A stretch of DNA of 64,000 nt, from positions 434,001-498,000 of the forward strand of contig JADWQD010000013.1 of the NCBI GenBank assembly GCA_016110215.1. Direction: 5' to 3'. Position numbers and translations under genes: made by a program. The DNA is from Capronia americana. Its lineage: Eukaryota; Ascomycota; Eurotiomycetes; Chaetothyriales; Herpotrichiellaceae. Shown here piece after piece: positions 21,901-32,938 of this stretch. The notes below the pieces were generated by a model that saw nothing but the letters and a program-made list of their open reading frames with translations, made no database searches and was not told the origin of the DNA. Numbering within the stretch: position 1 is the stretch's first letter; every line of letters starts with the position of its first letter.

Positions 21901-23280
21901 TTCGCGTCGCACGTTTTAAGGGCTCCTCGGCTGATGCAGTTGCTGGAACATTCCGTCTGGGAGTAGTGCCCGTCAATTGAGCAGGACTTTCGACAATGCC
22001 ACCAGTAGGTCGCGCGTTGAAGTAAGAGTCACTCTCTGTCCGGGTATCTATTCGCATCGCTGGTCGTTGAAGGCTCGGAAATTTGGACGGCTCCGCGGAG
22101 AGCTTGCTTTGATCAGGCCAGCTCGATTTGGTAGGTCCACCGTCGTTTACTCCAGTCATTTCAACTTCAAGAGACGGAATTTCTGTCTTGCTTACGCTGT
22201 GCCGGTAGTCTGTATCTTGTGGTAGGGGAGACAGCATCGTACTAGGTTGGCTAGTATCCATAGCCTTGCTGGCTTGAGGAACCAAGGATGTGGTGGGCGC
22301 AAGATCAACCCCAGGACTCGTGCCAGGAGAGCCAGCATCCGGAGCCGGAGTATTCGAAGAGTCCGGACCATTACTCGAGGCCGGGGAGGATTGGGGATCA
22401 GCCGGTGGTGCAATTGGTGCAAGAGCAGGAGGGCTCCGGCTTGATCGATGGTCGGCGGGCAGGTGAGGGCGCGTTTCAGCGGATCCTGAGGGTGCAGTGG
22501 CCATCTTTACGCCAGGGGAACCGAGAGGAGTTCCATTACTTTGGTCTAGAGCAGTTGCTTCGACAGACGGGACCCTAGGAGACCTCGACCGGCGGTCGCC
22601 TCTGGCCGGACTGGCAATGGAGTCGCCATTCTGCGTATTCAAATCCGCCGACGCCGACTCCTGGCTGCCCACCTCGTGGTTTTCCCCGGTTGCAGATGTC
22701 GCGTCTGCATCACGCTTGTTTCCTTCGAGCGACTTCGGTACCGACAGGGTTTGTTTTGCTGCGATCGGTTGGGCCACCGGTTTCGGTGTTGGCGACGACG
22801 GTGCAGTGGTTTTCGAGATCGACTTCGGTTGATGTAAGGTGCCTGAAGTCGGCGAGGTGGCTGTATGTGGTTGTTTGGGCGTAGACTTTCGAGATCGTAG
22901 TACTATATTGGGTAGAGGTGGGAGCGTGCCCTCGTCGAAGCGACAACCTCTGGAGAACAGTGAGAACGCGACCAGACAGGCAACACAATTCATGCAAATT
23001 GGCAGGGTGATACATATGTGGCAGCGACAGGGGGTGCATACTTTTCCAGATCATTTGCATCGTGAAAGGCTTGGAGTTTCTGCTTGTAGGTTGGGTCGTG
23101 GGCTGGTATACTGATGGAGAAGAGTTCATTTAATTTGCGCTTTCTGGACTGCACCAGTCGTCTGTAATTCATGATATTGCATCAGTATATGCTGGCAGAC
23201 TCGGAGAGCATCCTGTGGCTTGCGATGAGTATTACTGACTGTGCTTCAGACTTCTTCGAGCGTAAGTGCTCGACGGGCAT
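18926..23280 (-). CDS. EAF1: NuA4 histone acetyltransferase scaffold Eaf1/Vid21 (HSA and SANT domains)
   Basis: Three exons on the minus strand: 23280-23240 (41 nt), 23161-23042 and 22949-18926, about 1394 aa. Introns are 78 nt (GTCAGT donor, TACTGAT branch site, TTACAG acceptor) and 92 nt (GTATGC donor, CTCCAG acceptor). The model gives the Eaf1-like N-terminus with SRKRKLNELF and DANDLEKGCRFDEGTLP; a single-exon reading would start with an unrelated short hydrophobic peptide. A helical HSA domain lies at about residues 535-620 (LQEKQRWALRQYKRAEEA, SHWDFLLDHVKWMRTDFKEE). A SANT/Myb domain lies at about 820-885 (SQWTAAEDDELKRLVKDYSY). The last 350 residues are Gln/Ala/Met-rich. In yeast, Eaf1 is the platform that assembles NuA4 and its HSA binds actin and Arp4. 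The first exon is the least certain. Confidence 0.9.
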
Positions 23281-23882
23281 TTCATCGGCATCGGCGGCGT
23301 CGAGGACAAGTACGAAAAACCATCCGAATTAATTGCTGAAAATTCGCCAGAACACTGAGACAGCCGGAGGAAGATGGGATGAGGTCTCAAAAGTAATTGT
23401 TTGGGCGCGTTGTCGTTGATTGTGGCTGTCGAAGTCGGAAGGTCGCGGTGGTAAGTGGCCTCTGGGAGCTGGTGAGGCCGCAGGCTCACAGGTGCAGTGC
23501 AGAGACCAAACGTTTTGCGGGCAAAGACAGGCGGGGGTGTAAGTGATGGATGAGTGCACACCCCTAAACTGATTGCCCTGCTCCAAGTCGACGCCTAAAG
23601 GCGCACCTTCCCTCAAAGGGTCCACCCACAAATCTACGGGCATCCACCCTGGCATGCTTCGACAGCTTTTCCTTTCCTACCGCGAATTGTTCATAACAGT
23701 GCAGTTGTAACTATAAACTGGGCCGTCAACGCTCTACTGCCGTGCTGCATGCACATAGGATCTCTTCTTGGCTTCTTACACCCGTCTGAGAATGCATGCA
23801 ATTCTGCTGCCCATCCAAGCCACTTGAACGTCAAGGCAGACTTCTCCGAATTTGAAATTTGAGATCCGCAAAAATTTTCCTG
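23281..23882. promoter_or_regulatory. Divergent promoter region EAF1 / MAK11
   Basis: This 602-bp spacer lies between two opposite start codons. A TATA-like CTATAAAC occurs near 23710 on the plus strand. A minus-strand open frame at 23329-23655 is not protein-like. Confidence 0.55.
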
Positions 23883-25379
23883 ATGGCCAAAAGAAAACGA
23901 GACACGGCCACGACGAGCACGAATGGAACGGCCAACAGCGCAGACGGCAGCGATCATTCTTCCAAGGTCGCCAAAACTAACGGGCACGTCGATGTTAAGA
24001 CTACAGCCCCCGTGATCCAGATTGTGGCAGGTTCCTATGAACGAGTCTTGCATGGCATTACCGCATCCATATTGAACCTCTCGTCAACAGAATCTGCCCC
24101 ATCAGTGCAGTTTGCAGACACTTTCTTGTTCAACGCACACGCGGGAGCTGTACGCTGTCTAGCCCTGTCACCGCTTCCAGACCAGGACTCATCGGAAAAC
24201 CAAGGTGTGTATTTGGCCACCGGCGGCTCAGATGAGAAAATCAACGTCTTCAATCTCGCCGCTTGCCCCGTCTCCGAAAATGAGAAACTCCCACCCATGC
24301 CCTCGCTTGGTAAGAACACCATATCCGAGAATCCAAGGAACAGGGAACTGGGCACCCTGCTTCAACATTCATCGCACATCACGGCGCTCCACTTTCCTAC
24401 CCGGTCCAAACTCCTCTCCGGCTCAGAAGACAACACCATCGCCATCACGCGATTAAAAGATCTAGCTGTGGTGTCCACCATCAAGGCACCCCGTCCGAAA
24501 GTTCAGGGCCAACCAAGCGGCGATACTGCACCACCTGGCGCCACGCCCGCGGGTATCAATGACTTCTCGGTACATCCCAGCCTGAAGCTCATGCTTAGTG
24601 TTGGTCGTGGTGAGCGCTGCATGAGACTGTGGAACCTTGTGACGGGCAAGAAAGCCGGCGTGTTGAACTTCAACCGCGAAATCTTGCAGAGTGTACGGGA
24701 GGGAAAGCACAGCAGCGGTGAAGGGCGAAGAATCCGGTGGAGCCCCGACGGCAGCGAGTTCGCGGTCGCATTTGAAAGAGGTGCTGTTGTGTTCGGAGAG
24801 GACTCGAAACCGAAGTGTAATGTTTTACCAATGCCGCTGACGAAGTTGCACCAGATGTGCTATGTTTCGTTGGCATCGGAGGGACAGGAAGAGACAAGTT
24901 TGCTGGCGGTGTCAACGGAGGATGGGAGGATCCTCTTCTATGAAACAGAGAACGGAACACACAAAGATCAAGCGGACTCACCAATTCCAGATGCTACTCT
25001 GATTGCGACAGTCGGCGGCCGGACCGCTGGTATCAAGACGCGGGTCAAGGATTTTGAGATTCTCTTCGTCCGACCCACTGCCAGTGAGATGAACGTTATG
25101 GTCATCATCACAGCCAGCAGTGATGGTACGATCCGTATCATCAACGTGCCACTCTCTGATTTATCCGATGCGCTAGAGCAGAAGCAAGGACCAGGCCCAC
25201 ATTTAGGGACGGTGATCGGGGCGTATGAAACGAGCAACAGGATCACATGTCTGAAGGCGTTTGTGATGTTGCCGGCGAAGGGAGACGTGGAATTAGGGGA
25301 CCTTGAGAATGAAGGTGGTGACTTCGAGGGGTTTGATGAAAACGATGGGAGCGAGGACACCGAAAGTGACGAAGACTGA
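23883..25379 (+). CDS. MAK11: Mak11/PAK1IP1-like WD40 protein, 60S ribosome biogenesis
   Basis: A single exon of 498 aa from the ATG at 23883 (MAKRKRDTATT); the frame above it has no ATG. The N-terminus is basic. A beta-propeller follows with recognisable repeats: FNAHAGAVRCLALSP ... YLATGGSDEKINVFNL; LLQHSSHITALHFPT ... LLSGSEDNTIAITRL; GINDFSVHPSLKLMLSVGRG ... CMRLWNLVTG; and RRIRWSPDGSEFAVAF. The order and wording match Mak11/PAK1IP1, which acts on nucleolar pre-60S particles with Rlp24 and neighbouring factors. The tail is strongly acidic (EGFDENDGSEDTESDED), as in many nucleolar proteins. The gene diverges from EAF1 and converges on the UMP kinase gene, with 180 bp between stops. Confidence 0.87.
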   Translation: MAKRKRDTATTSTNGTANSADGSDHSSKVAKTNGHVDVKTTAPVIQIVAGSYERVLHGITASILNLSSTESAPSVQFADTFLFNAHAGAVRCLALSPLPDQDSSENQGVYLATGGSDEKINVFNLAACPVSENEKLPPMPSLGKNTISENPRNRELGTLLQHSSHITALHFPTRSKLLSGSEDNTIAITRLKDLAVVSTIKAPRPKVQGQPSGDTAPPGATPAGINDFSVHPSLKLMLSVGRGERCMRLWNLVTGKKAGVLNFNREILQSVREGKHSSGEGRRIRWSPDGSEFAVAFERGAVVFGEDSKPKCNVLPMPLTKLHQMCYVSLASEGQEETSLLAVSTEDGRILFYETENGTHKDQADSPIPDATLIATVGGRTAGIKTRVKDFEILFVRPTASEMNVMVIITASSDGTIRIINVPLSDLSDALEQKQGPGPHLGTVIGAYETSNRITCLKAFVMLPAKGDVELGDLENEGGDFEGFDENDGSEDTESDED

Positions 25380-25559
25380 TAAAAGAGCTCTAGCAGAATT
25401 GATCTCCAGACTGAGGCCAATCGATTGTTGGTCGACGAGATGTATTCGGGTGACTGAAGCCGGCTCGCTCGATAAAGATACTGGCACGTTTCATGCACTT
25501 GGCAGTGTTGATATAGAATAGGAAGCCAGCTTCCATTCTTCCTCCGTCCACCGTGCTTC

Positions 25560-26570
25560 TCAATTTGACGGGGATATCCCCATCGATGCCAGGCCTTCGA
25601 CAACATGCTCGTACACCTCCCCCACGTCCCCCACCGCCGAGATCTTGACGACTTTCCCATCCTTCTCAAACATGTCCACGACGGGCATACTCGTCTCCAC
25701 AAACGTCCTGAAGCGCTTGATTATGCTCTCTTCATTGTCGTCTGATCGCCCGCTTGTCTTTCCTCGGTTCAACAACCGTTCACGCATGACTTCCTCTGGG
25801 CAGTCGAGAAAGAGTGTACACCTAGACGGACAGACCGACTGCTCAAAGAACACGCCTTGGTCCATCTTTCTCGGGAACCCATCAATCAAGAATTTTCCCG
25901 ACCCTTCGCTACCCATCTTTGAGCGCATGGCATTTTCCAACAGCTTCACAGTAATTTCCATGGGTACAATCTTTCCATCTTTTATGTAATCTTTGATCAG
26001 CTGACCGTATTCGCTGTCTTCGTTGTCTTGCTCTTCTCTCAGCAGATCGCCTGCTGAGAGATGTACAAAGCCGTAGTCTCGCACTAAATTTGCAGATTGC
26101 GTGCCCTTGCCCGAGCCGGGACCTCCCAGGACGTACACCACAGTAACCTTTTGAGGGTCGAATGCAGGAGAGACGTTTGTCGAGGCGAGTGGTACATCTG
26201 GCTGGACTAGTGGTGACGCTCCTGACGTGGGATCGATCGTAGGCGGAGCGGCCATCTTCTACCGTTCGGTGTGTGCTTTCCGGCGACTCTCACTCGAGGC
26301 TGTGTTTTGTTGGCCTGTTCTTTTTTTCACGAGGAAAAGATAGCCGCCGCTACTGGCAAGGAAGAGAAGGAGGAAAGGAAGGAAGCTAAGCCTGTCGCTC
26401 TGGCCTCCTGGGCGGTGTGTGCTCGCGGGATTCGGTCCTGAGCTCGAGGTCGACTTTACAGCTGTGCTGGTGGGTGACGAGGAGTAACGGACCGAGGATG
26501 GTAACGATCTGAAACCGTGCAACAACGGTAGAGGTCTGCGACTTGCTCTGATCAGCCGTTGTATGCTCAT
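25560..26570 (-). CDS. URA6: UMP-CMP kinase (Ura6-like), possible membrane-anchored mitochondrial form
   Basis: The kinase open frame runs from an ATG at 26255 to 25560 (231 aa). It has the P-loop GGPGSGKGT, the NMP-binding segment HLSAGDLLREEQ, FLIDGFPRKMDQ, a lid with RGKTSGRSDDNEES, and RFRTFVETSMPV, all typical of UMP/CMP kinases. Just upstream a second frame from the ATG at 26570 (MSIQRLIRASRRPLPL) has an Arg-rich presequence and a membrane span (SFLPFLLLFLASSGGYLFLV). A 72-nt intron, 26293-26222 (GTGAGA donor, GTCAG acceptor), would fuse the two in frame to about 312 aa (exons 26570-26294 and 26221-25560). The branch site is weak. Fungal relatives often carry such a leader (from memory). 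I favour the long form, with the short form possible from unspliced or later-initiated transcripts. Confidence 0.85.
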
Positions 26571-27066
26571 TACTTCCAACGAGGATAGTGAAGGAGGTAA
26601 AAGTTGGGTATGAGGTGGACTTCAAGGGCAAGACGCAAGAAATGACCAGTATGTTAGTGCCAGACTGACTGCGATGACGCAGATTCGCCCGTGTTGACCC
26701 TTTGCCACGTGACTTGCGGCCCCAATTTCAATTCACCTCCTTGGCGAATCAATTAACCACTGAAGCCACTGTATGTACCTGCTGCTTTTGGCTGCTTCTC
26801 CAGAGGGTTCCGCTAGGTCGCTCACTTATTCTTTACAGGTGTCGATTTCCCAGGAGCTCATCAACATTCGAACAAGATCCCGCGATACTCTTTCAACCCG
26901 CTCACCACGCCACGCTTTTTGTGGTTCTCTGCTTCGCAGTCTCTTCGCTTCGTCTCACACTCCTTTGAGTCCCTGTTCATTTCCAGTAATTCCACCAGGC
27001 GTCCTAGCGAGCGACCCGTCAACTTCATTCGCAAGTGTATGAGGCCGCAATAGGCCGGTCGCAATC
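26571..27066. promoter_or_regulatory. Divergent promoter region URA6 / clathrin heavy chain, with CACGTG
   Basis: This 496-bp spacer lies between two opposite starts. It contains CACGTG at 26706-26711 in the context GCCACGTGAC, which on the minus strand matches the RTCACRTG consensus of Cbf1-type bHLH factors. Whether the site is used is unknown. Confidence 0.45.
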
Positions 27067-30000
27067 ATGGCGCTGCCTATTCGGTTCACTGAACTGGTTC
27101 AGGTGCGTGAGGACTGTCCCATCCAAAGTGTTTACTGTTACTGACATCTGAAATATAGTTGACGAATCTCGACATCGCGGTATGGGCCTGTCCTCCCTGA
27201 TGATACTTTGGGCGCGATTGCATTTCAAGCCGTCTGCAAACGCGCGAAACTCTGCTCCATAGAACGTGGAATTCCAGTACTGACCTTTTCTCCTCCTGAC
27301 AGCCAGCTTCAATATCCTTCAACACCTGTGTAAGTGCCCCCGGACTCGGTTCACCCTTTCCCTGCGCTGACCATGCTGGCAGACACTAGAATCCGACCAC
27401 TTCGTCTGCGTACGGCAGAAACTTAATGAACAAGACAAGCCTCAAGTCATAATCATAAACCTCAAGAAAAACAATGAAGTCATCAAGCGTGCCATCAGCG
27501 CCGACAGCGCCATCATGCACTTCAACCGCGAAATCCTCGCTCTCAAGGCGCAGGGCAGAACAATCCAGGTCTTCGACCTCGGAGCCAAGGCCAAGCTGAA
27601 GTCCACAATCATGAATGAAGATGTCGTCTTCTGGAAGTGGTATAGTGAACGCAGCCTGGGCTTGGTCACCGATACTTCCGTGTACCACTGGGATGTCTTC
27701 GATCCAACCCAGACTGCTCCCACCAAGGTCTTCGAGCGAAACGCGAATCTCAACGGCTGCCAAATCATCAACTACCGTGTGAACGAAGACGAACAGTGGA
27801 TGGTGATCGTCGGCATATCTCAAAGAGAGGGACGAGTTGTCGGCTCAATGCAGCTTTACTCGAAGAATCGTGGCATCTCCCAAAATATCGAAGGCCATGC
27901 GGCAGCCTTTGGCACTTTTCATGCTGAAGGCAATGCCAGTCCCCACAAACTCTTCACCTTCGCGGTTCGAAACGCTGCTGGACAAGGCAAGCTTCACGTG
28001 GTGGAGATTGATCCCACCGAGAACAACACCCGCTTCGTCAAGAAAGCCGTGGATGTCTACTTCCCGGATGAAGCAGTCAACGACTTCCCCGTGGCCATGC
28101 AGATCTCAAAGAAGTACAGCATCATTTACATGATCACCAAGTACGGCTTCATTCATCTGTACGACCTCGAGACCGCCACGTGCATCTTCATGAACAGAAT
28201 CTCGAGCGAGACCATCTTCATCACCACACCAGATTCCGAGTCTTCAGGTATTGTTGGGATCAACCGAAAGGGCCAAGTGCTCTCTGTCAGCGTCGACGAG
28301 AACACCATTATTCCTTACCTACTCCAGAACCCCGCCAATTCCTCTCTTGCCGTGAAGCTAGCATCACGAGCGGGCTTGCCAGGTGCGGACAACCTCTATC
28401 AACAGCAGTTTGAGACTCTCTTCGCACAAGGCCAGTACTCAGAAGCCGCCGAGGTTGCAGCCAACTCTCCACGCGGGTTCTTGAGGACTCCAGAAACAAT
28501 CAACCGGTTCAAGACTGCACCTCAACAACCTGGACAACTCTCTGTCATCCTTCAATATTTTGGCAAGCTCCTCGACAAGGGCAAGCTAAACAAATACGAA
28601 AGTGTAGAATTGATAAAGCCGGTTCTAGCACAAAATCGTAAGAACTTGCTCGACAAGTGGATGAGCGAGGGCAAGTTAGAGTCTTCAGAAGAGCTTGGGG
28701 ATATTGTTCGGTTGCACGACCTCGAGCTCGCTTTGACAATCTACCGCGAGGCGAATGTTCCTCCAAAGGTTGTCGCAGCTCTGGCAGAAACTGGTCGCTT
28801 TGATGAAGTCATCCCTTATGCGCGTGAGGCAGGTTATCAACCAGACTTCACTGGCTTGTTGCAGCACATCGTCCGTGCCAATCCCGAAAAAGGCACCGAG
28901 TTTGCAACCCAGCTTGTGAATAACCCAGGTGGTCCCTTGGTCGACATCAGCAAAGTTGTTGATATCTTCATGTCCCAAAATATGGTCCAACAGGCCACTG
29001 CGTTCCTGCTCGATGCTCTCAGGGATAACCAACCAGAGCAAGGACCTCTACAGACTCGACTCTTGGAGATGAACTTGATCAACGCACCACAAGTTGCGGA
29101 CGCCATTCTCGGCAACGAGATGTTTTCCCATTATGACAAGGCCAGAATTGCCCAGCTCTGCGAACAGGCTGGTCTTCTTCAGCGTGCTCTTGAAAACACC
29201 GACGACCCGGCATCAATCAAGCGCATCATTGTTCAGACCGACAAGCTCAACCCCGAGTGGCTCCAACAATATTTCGGCCGCATGTCAGTCGAACAATCAC
29301 TCGACAGCATGGATGCCATGTTGACGTCAAACATCCGTCAGAACCTGGCTCCTGTGGTACAAATAGCCACCAAGTTCTCTGACCTCCTGGGCTCGAACCG
29401 TCTAATTGCACTGTTCGAGAAACATCGCACCGCAGAAGGCCTCTACTACTACCTGGGAAGCATCGTGAACCTCTCCGAGGACCCGGAAGTCGTCTTCAAA
29501 TATCTCGAAGCTGCCGTTACCATGCAGCAATTTCAAGAAGTCGAACGGATTTGCCGTGAGAACAATCACTACGTGAGTACACCCCTAAAACCTGTCTCAG
29601 GATGCTAGATTCTGGTTGTCCCGCAGGATAAAGTTCCTGGAGACTAACAACAGAGCAGAACCCCGAAAAGGTCAAGAATTTCTTGATTGAGGCTCGACTG
29701 GCAGAACAGTTGCCACTTATCATCGTCTGCGATCGATTCAATTTCGTCAAAGACCTTATCATCCACCTGTATCGCTCTCAACAATACAAGAGCATCGAAG
29801 CGTACGTACAACGCATAAACCCTGCGCGGACGCCAGCCGTTGTCGGAGCGTTGCTCGCTCTCGATTGCGAAGAATCAGTCATCAAGGGTTTGTTGGCATC
29901 TGTGGATCCCGCAGCAGTCCCCATAGACGAGCTGGTCAGCGAGGTTGAGTCTTCAAATCGTCTCAAGTTACTCCTTCCGTTCCTCGAGAGGGCTATAGCC

Positions 30001-32938
30001 GCTGGTGATCAGACCCCAGCAGTGCACAATGCGCTTGCTAAAATTGCTATCGGTCAGTATCCCTCCCCCCTCCTTTTCTTTGATGCTTTTCCTATACTGC
30101 ACTTTTGCTTTCATGCGAAGACATGGATCCTCGTCCCAACCACCGGCATATCTCTTTGAGTCGGTCCAGCCAGCCAATTCTGCCGTCCAGAATGCTCCCT
30201 GGCTCCTGCTTCCTTGGAACGCCTTTCACCCTCCGCCTTCACGTCAAAAAGGCCCAAGCTCTCAAAGCAGCCGCTTCGGAGGCTTTGGCCTCCTAACCTC
30301 TCACAATCACCATCAGTCATTATCGTCGCATCGGTACAGTATTTTTGCTAACGTGTCACTCGATGTATCAGATTCCAACAACAATCCCGAACAGTTTTTG
30401 AAGGAGAACAATTTCTACTCCACGGAGATAGTGGGAAAATACTCAGAGAAGAGAGATCCATCTCTTGCTTTCATCGCATATTCCAAGGGACAGAATGATA
30501 TTGAACTCATCAATCTGGCCAACGATAACTCCATGTATAGACAGCTCGCACGCTACATCCTGGAACGCGCCGACCCTGAGGTCTGGAGTTTCGTCCTATC
30601 TGCCAACAACTCTCACCGAAGACCCCTCGTCGACCAGGTCATCGCTACTGCTGTTCCCGAATGCACTGAGCCCGAGAAGGTCTCTGTTGCAGTCAAGGCA
30701 TTCCTGGACGCCGACTTGCCAGCTGAACTCATCGAGCTTTTGGAGAAGATCATTCTCGAGCCGTCTCCGTTCAGCGAGAATGCCAGCCTTCAAAACCTCC
30801 TCATGCTGACAGCCACGAAGGTTGATAAAGGCCGTCTGATGGATTATATTGATCGCCTGAACGAGTTCAGCTCTGACGATATTGCCAACGTTTGCATCTC
30901 CCAAGGCATGTTTGAAGAGGCATTCCACATCTTCGAAAAAGCCAACGATCACATCTCTGCTGTAAACGTCCTTGTCGACCATATTGTCAGTATTGACCGA
31001 GCGCAAGCCTACGCCGAGCAGGTCGACTTGCCAGAAGTCTGGAGCAAAGTCGCCAAAGCTCAACTTGACGGTTTGAGAGTTACCGACGCCATTGAATCCT
31101 ATCTCAAAGCCAATGACCCTACCAACTTCCAGGAAGTCATCGAGACAGCAACCCATGCCGGCAAAGATGAAGACCTCGTCAAGTTCCTCCTCATGGCACG
31201 AAAAACCCAGCGCGAGCCGGCCATTGACAGCGCCCTCGCCTTCAGCTATGCCCGACTCGACAAACTTCCAGAACTCGAAGATTTCTTGCGCCTTACCAAC
31301 GTGGCTGATGTGGAAGCCTGTGGCGACAAGGCTTACGAGGAGGGTCTTTACCAAGCTGCCAAAGTTTTCTTTACCAGCAATTCAAACTGGTCCAAGCTTG
31401 CTACGACACTCGTGCATCTCGGAGAGTATCAGAATGCTGTCGACTGTGCACGCCGCGCCAACAACGTGAAAGTGTGGAAACAAGTCCACGACGCTTGCGT
31501 TGAAAAGAAAGAATTTCGACTGGCTCAGATTTGTGGCCTGAACCTCATCGTCCACGCCGAAGAGCTCGAGGATCTTGTCAAGCAGTATGAGCGCGAAGGT
31601 TATTTCGAGGAACTCATTTCATTGCTCGAAGCTGGTCTCGGTCTTGAAAGAGCTCACGCAAAGCTGTTTACAGAATTAGGGATCGCACTGTCGAAATATC
31701 ATCCCGTGAGTTCCCCCACCCTGCGAAAGACTGTTCGCCGCTCTCAGACGAGTAATACAAGCTAACGAACATGCGTAGGATCGCGTCATGGAACATCTGA
31801 AGCTATTTTGGTCACGAATTGTGATACCACGCATGATTCGTGCCTGCGAAGAAGCCCATCTCTGGCCCGAGCTCATCTTCCTGTACTGCCATTATGACGA
31901 ATGGGACAATGCTGGTAAGTTTCCCGTCCTGGGCAGGGCTATTCCTATTGTTCTGTCAGTAATGACACAAGCTAACGGAGATCCACAGCTCTGGCCATGA
32001 TGGAGCGTGCGGCCGATGCTTGGGAGCACCACTCGTTCAAAGATATTGTGGTTAAGGTCGCCAACTTAGAGATCTACTACCGAGCTCTCAACCACTACCT
32101 CCAGGAGCAGCCTCTCTTGCTGACCGACTTGTTGCAAGCTCTGACACCCCGCATTGATGTCAATCGCGTTGTTCGAATGTTCGAAAAGTCGGACAATACG
32201 CCAATCATCAAGCCTTTCTTGCTTAACGTGCAGGGCCAGAACAAGCGCGTCGTGAACAATGCCATACACAACCTTCTCATCGAGGAAGAGGACTACAAGA
32301 CGCTGAAGGATTCGGTAGAGAACTACGACAACTACGACGCCGTGGAGCTTGCGCAACGTCTCGAGAAACATGAACTGGTGTTCTTTCGTCAAATTGCAGC
32401 TCAGATCTATCGGAAGAACAAGCGATGGGAAAAGTCGATTGCACTGTCGAAACAAGACAAGTTGTTCCGCGATGCTATCGAAACAGCGGCCATGTCGAGC
32501 AAGACCGAGGTGGTTGAAGATCTGTTGAGATATGTAAGTTCTTCTGTTTCAGTGAAGGGAGGCGGCGCCGTACTAACAGTTCGCCAGTTCGTCGACATTG
32601 GCAGCCGCGAATGCTACGTCGGCATGCTCTACGCTTGCTACGACCTTATCCCGCTGGCTACGGTGATGGAAATTTCATGGCGACATGGACTTAACGACTT
32701 CACCATGCCATTCATGATCAGCTACATGAGCCAGCAAGCTGCAACCATTGAACAGCTACGTAAAGACAATGAGGAACGCAAAACTAAGGAGGCCAGCCAG
32801 CAACAGACCGAGGACAACACCCCGATCATTGGCGGCCGGCTGATGCTGACTCAAGGGCCTATGACCGCGCAGCCCACGGGATATGGACACACTAATGGGA
32901 TCACGCCGCAACCCACTGGCTTTCCCCGGGCATTCTAG
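27067..32938 (+). CDS. CHC1: Clathrin heavy chain
   Basis: Nine exons: 27067-27102, 27159-27179, 27303-27329, 27383-29572, 29659-30052, 30372-31705, 31779-31914, 31989-32533 and 32588-32938, together 1677 aa, the usual length for this family. Every junction restores clathrin-like sequence (for example RENNHY to NPEKVKNF, AKIAI to DSNNNPEQFL, DEWDNA to LAMMERAADAW, DLLRY to FVDIGSRECY). The N-terminal beta-propeller (WKWYSERSLGLVTDTSVYHW) is followed by the ankle and leg of clathrin heavy-chain repeats and the trimerisation region. The tail after residue 1620 is short and polar. The protein forms coat triskelia for endocytosis and Golgi-endosome traffic. The first three exons are only 36, 21 and 27 nt. 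The fifth intron (319 nt) is much longer than the others. The last intron (54 nt) has no in-frame stop. Confidence 0.97.

Noticed and set aside
22951..22993. EAF1 starting at the ATG at 22993
   Set aside because: That start lies inside an intron and gives an unrelated hydrophobic peptide; splicing to two upstream exons yields an Eaf1-like N-terminus.
30005..30371. Reading the clathrin downstream exon back through the 319-nt intron as coding
   Set aside because: The intron-derived peptide has no similarity to clathrin, and a canonical donor (GTCAGT) and acceptor (ATCAG) restore the conserved junction.
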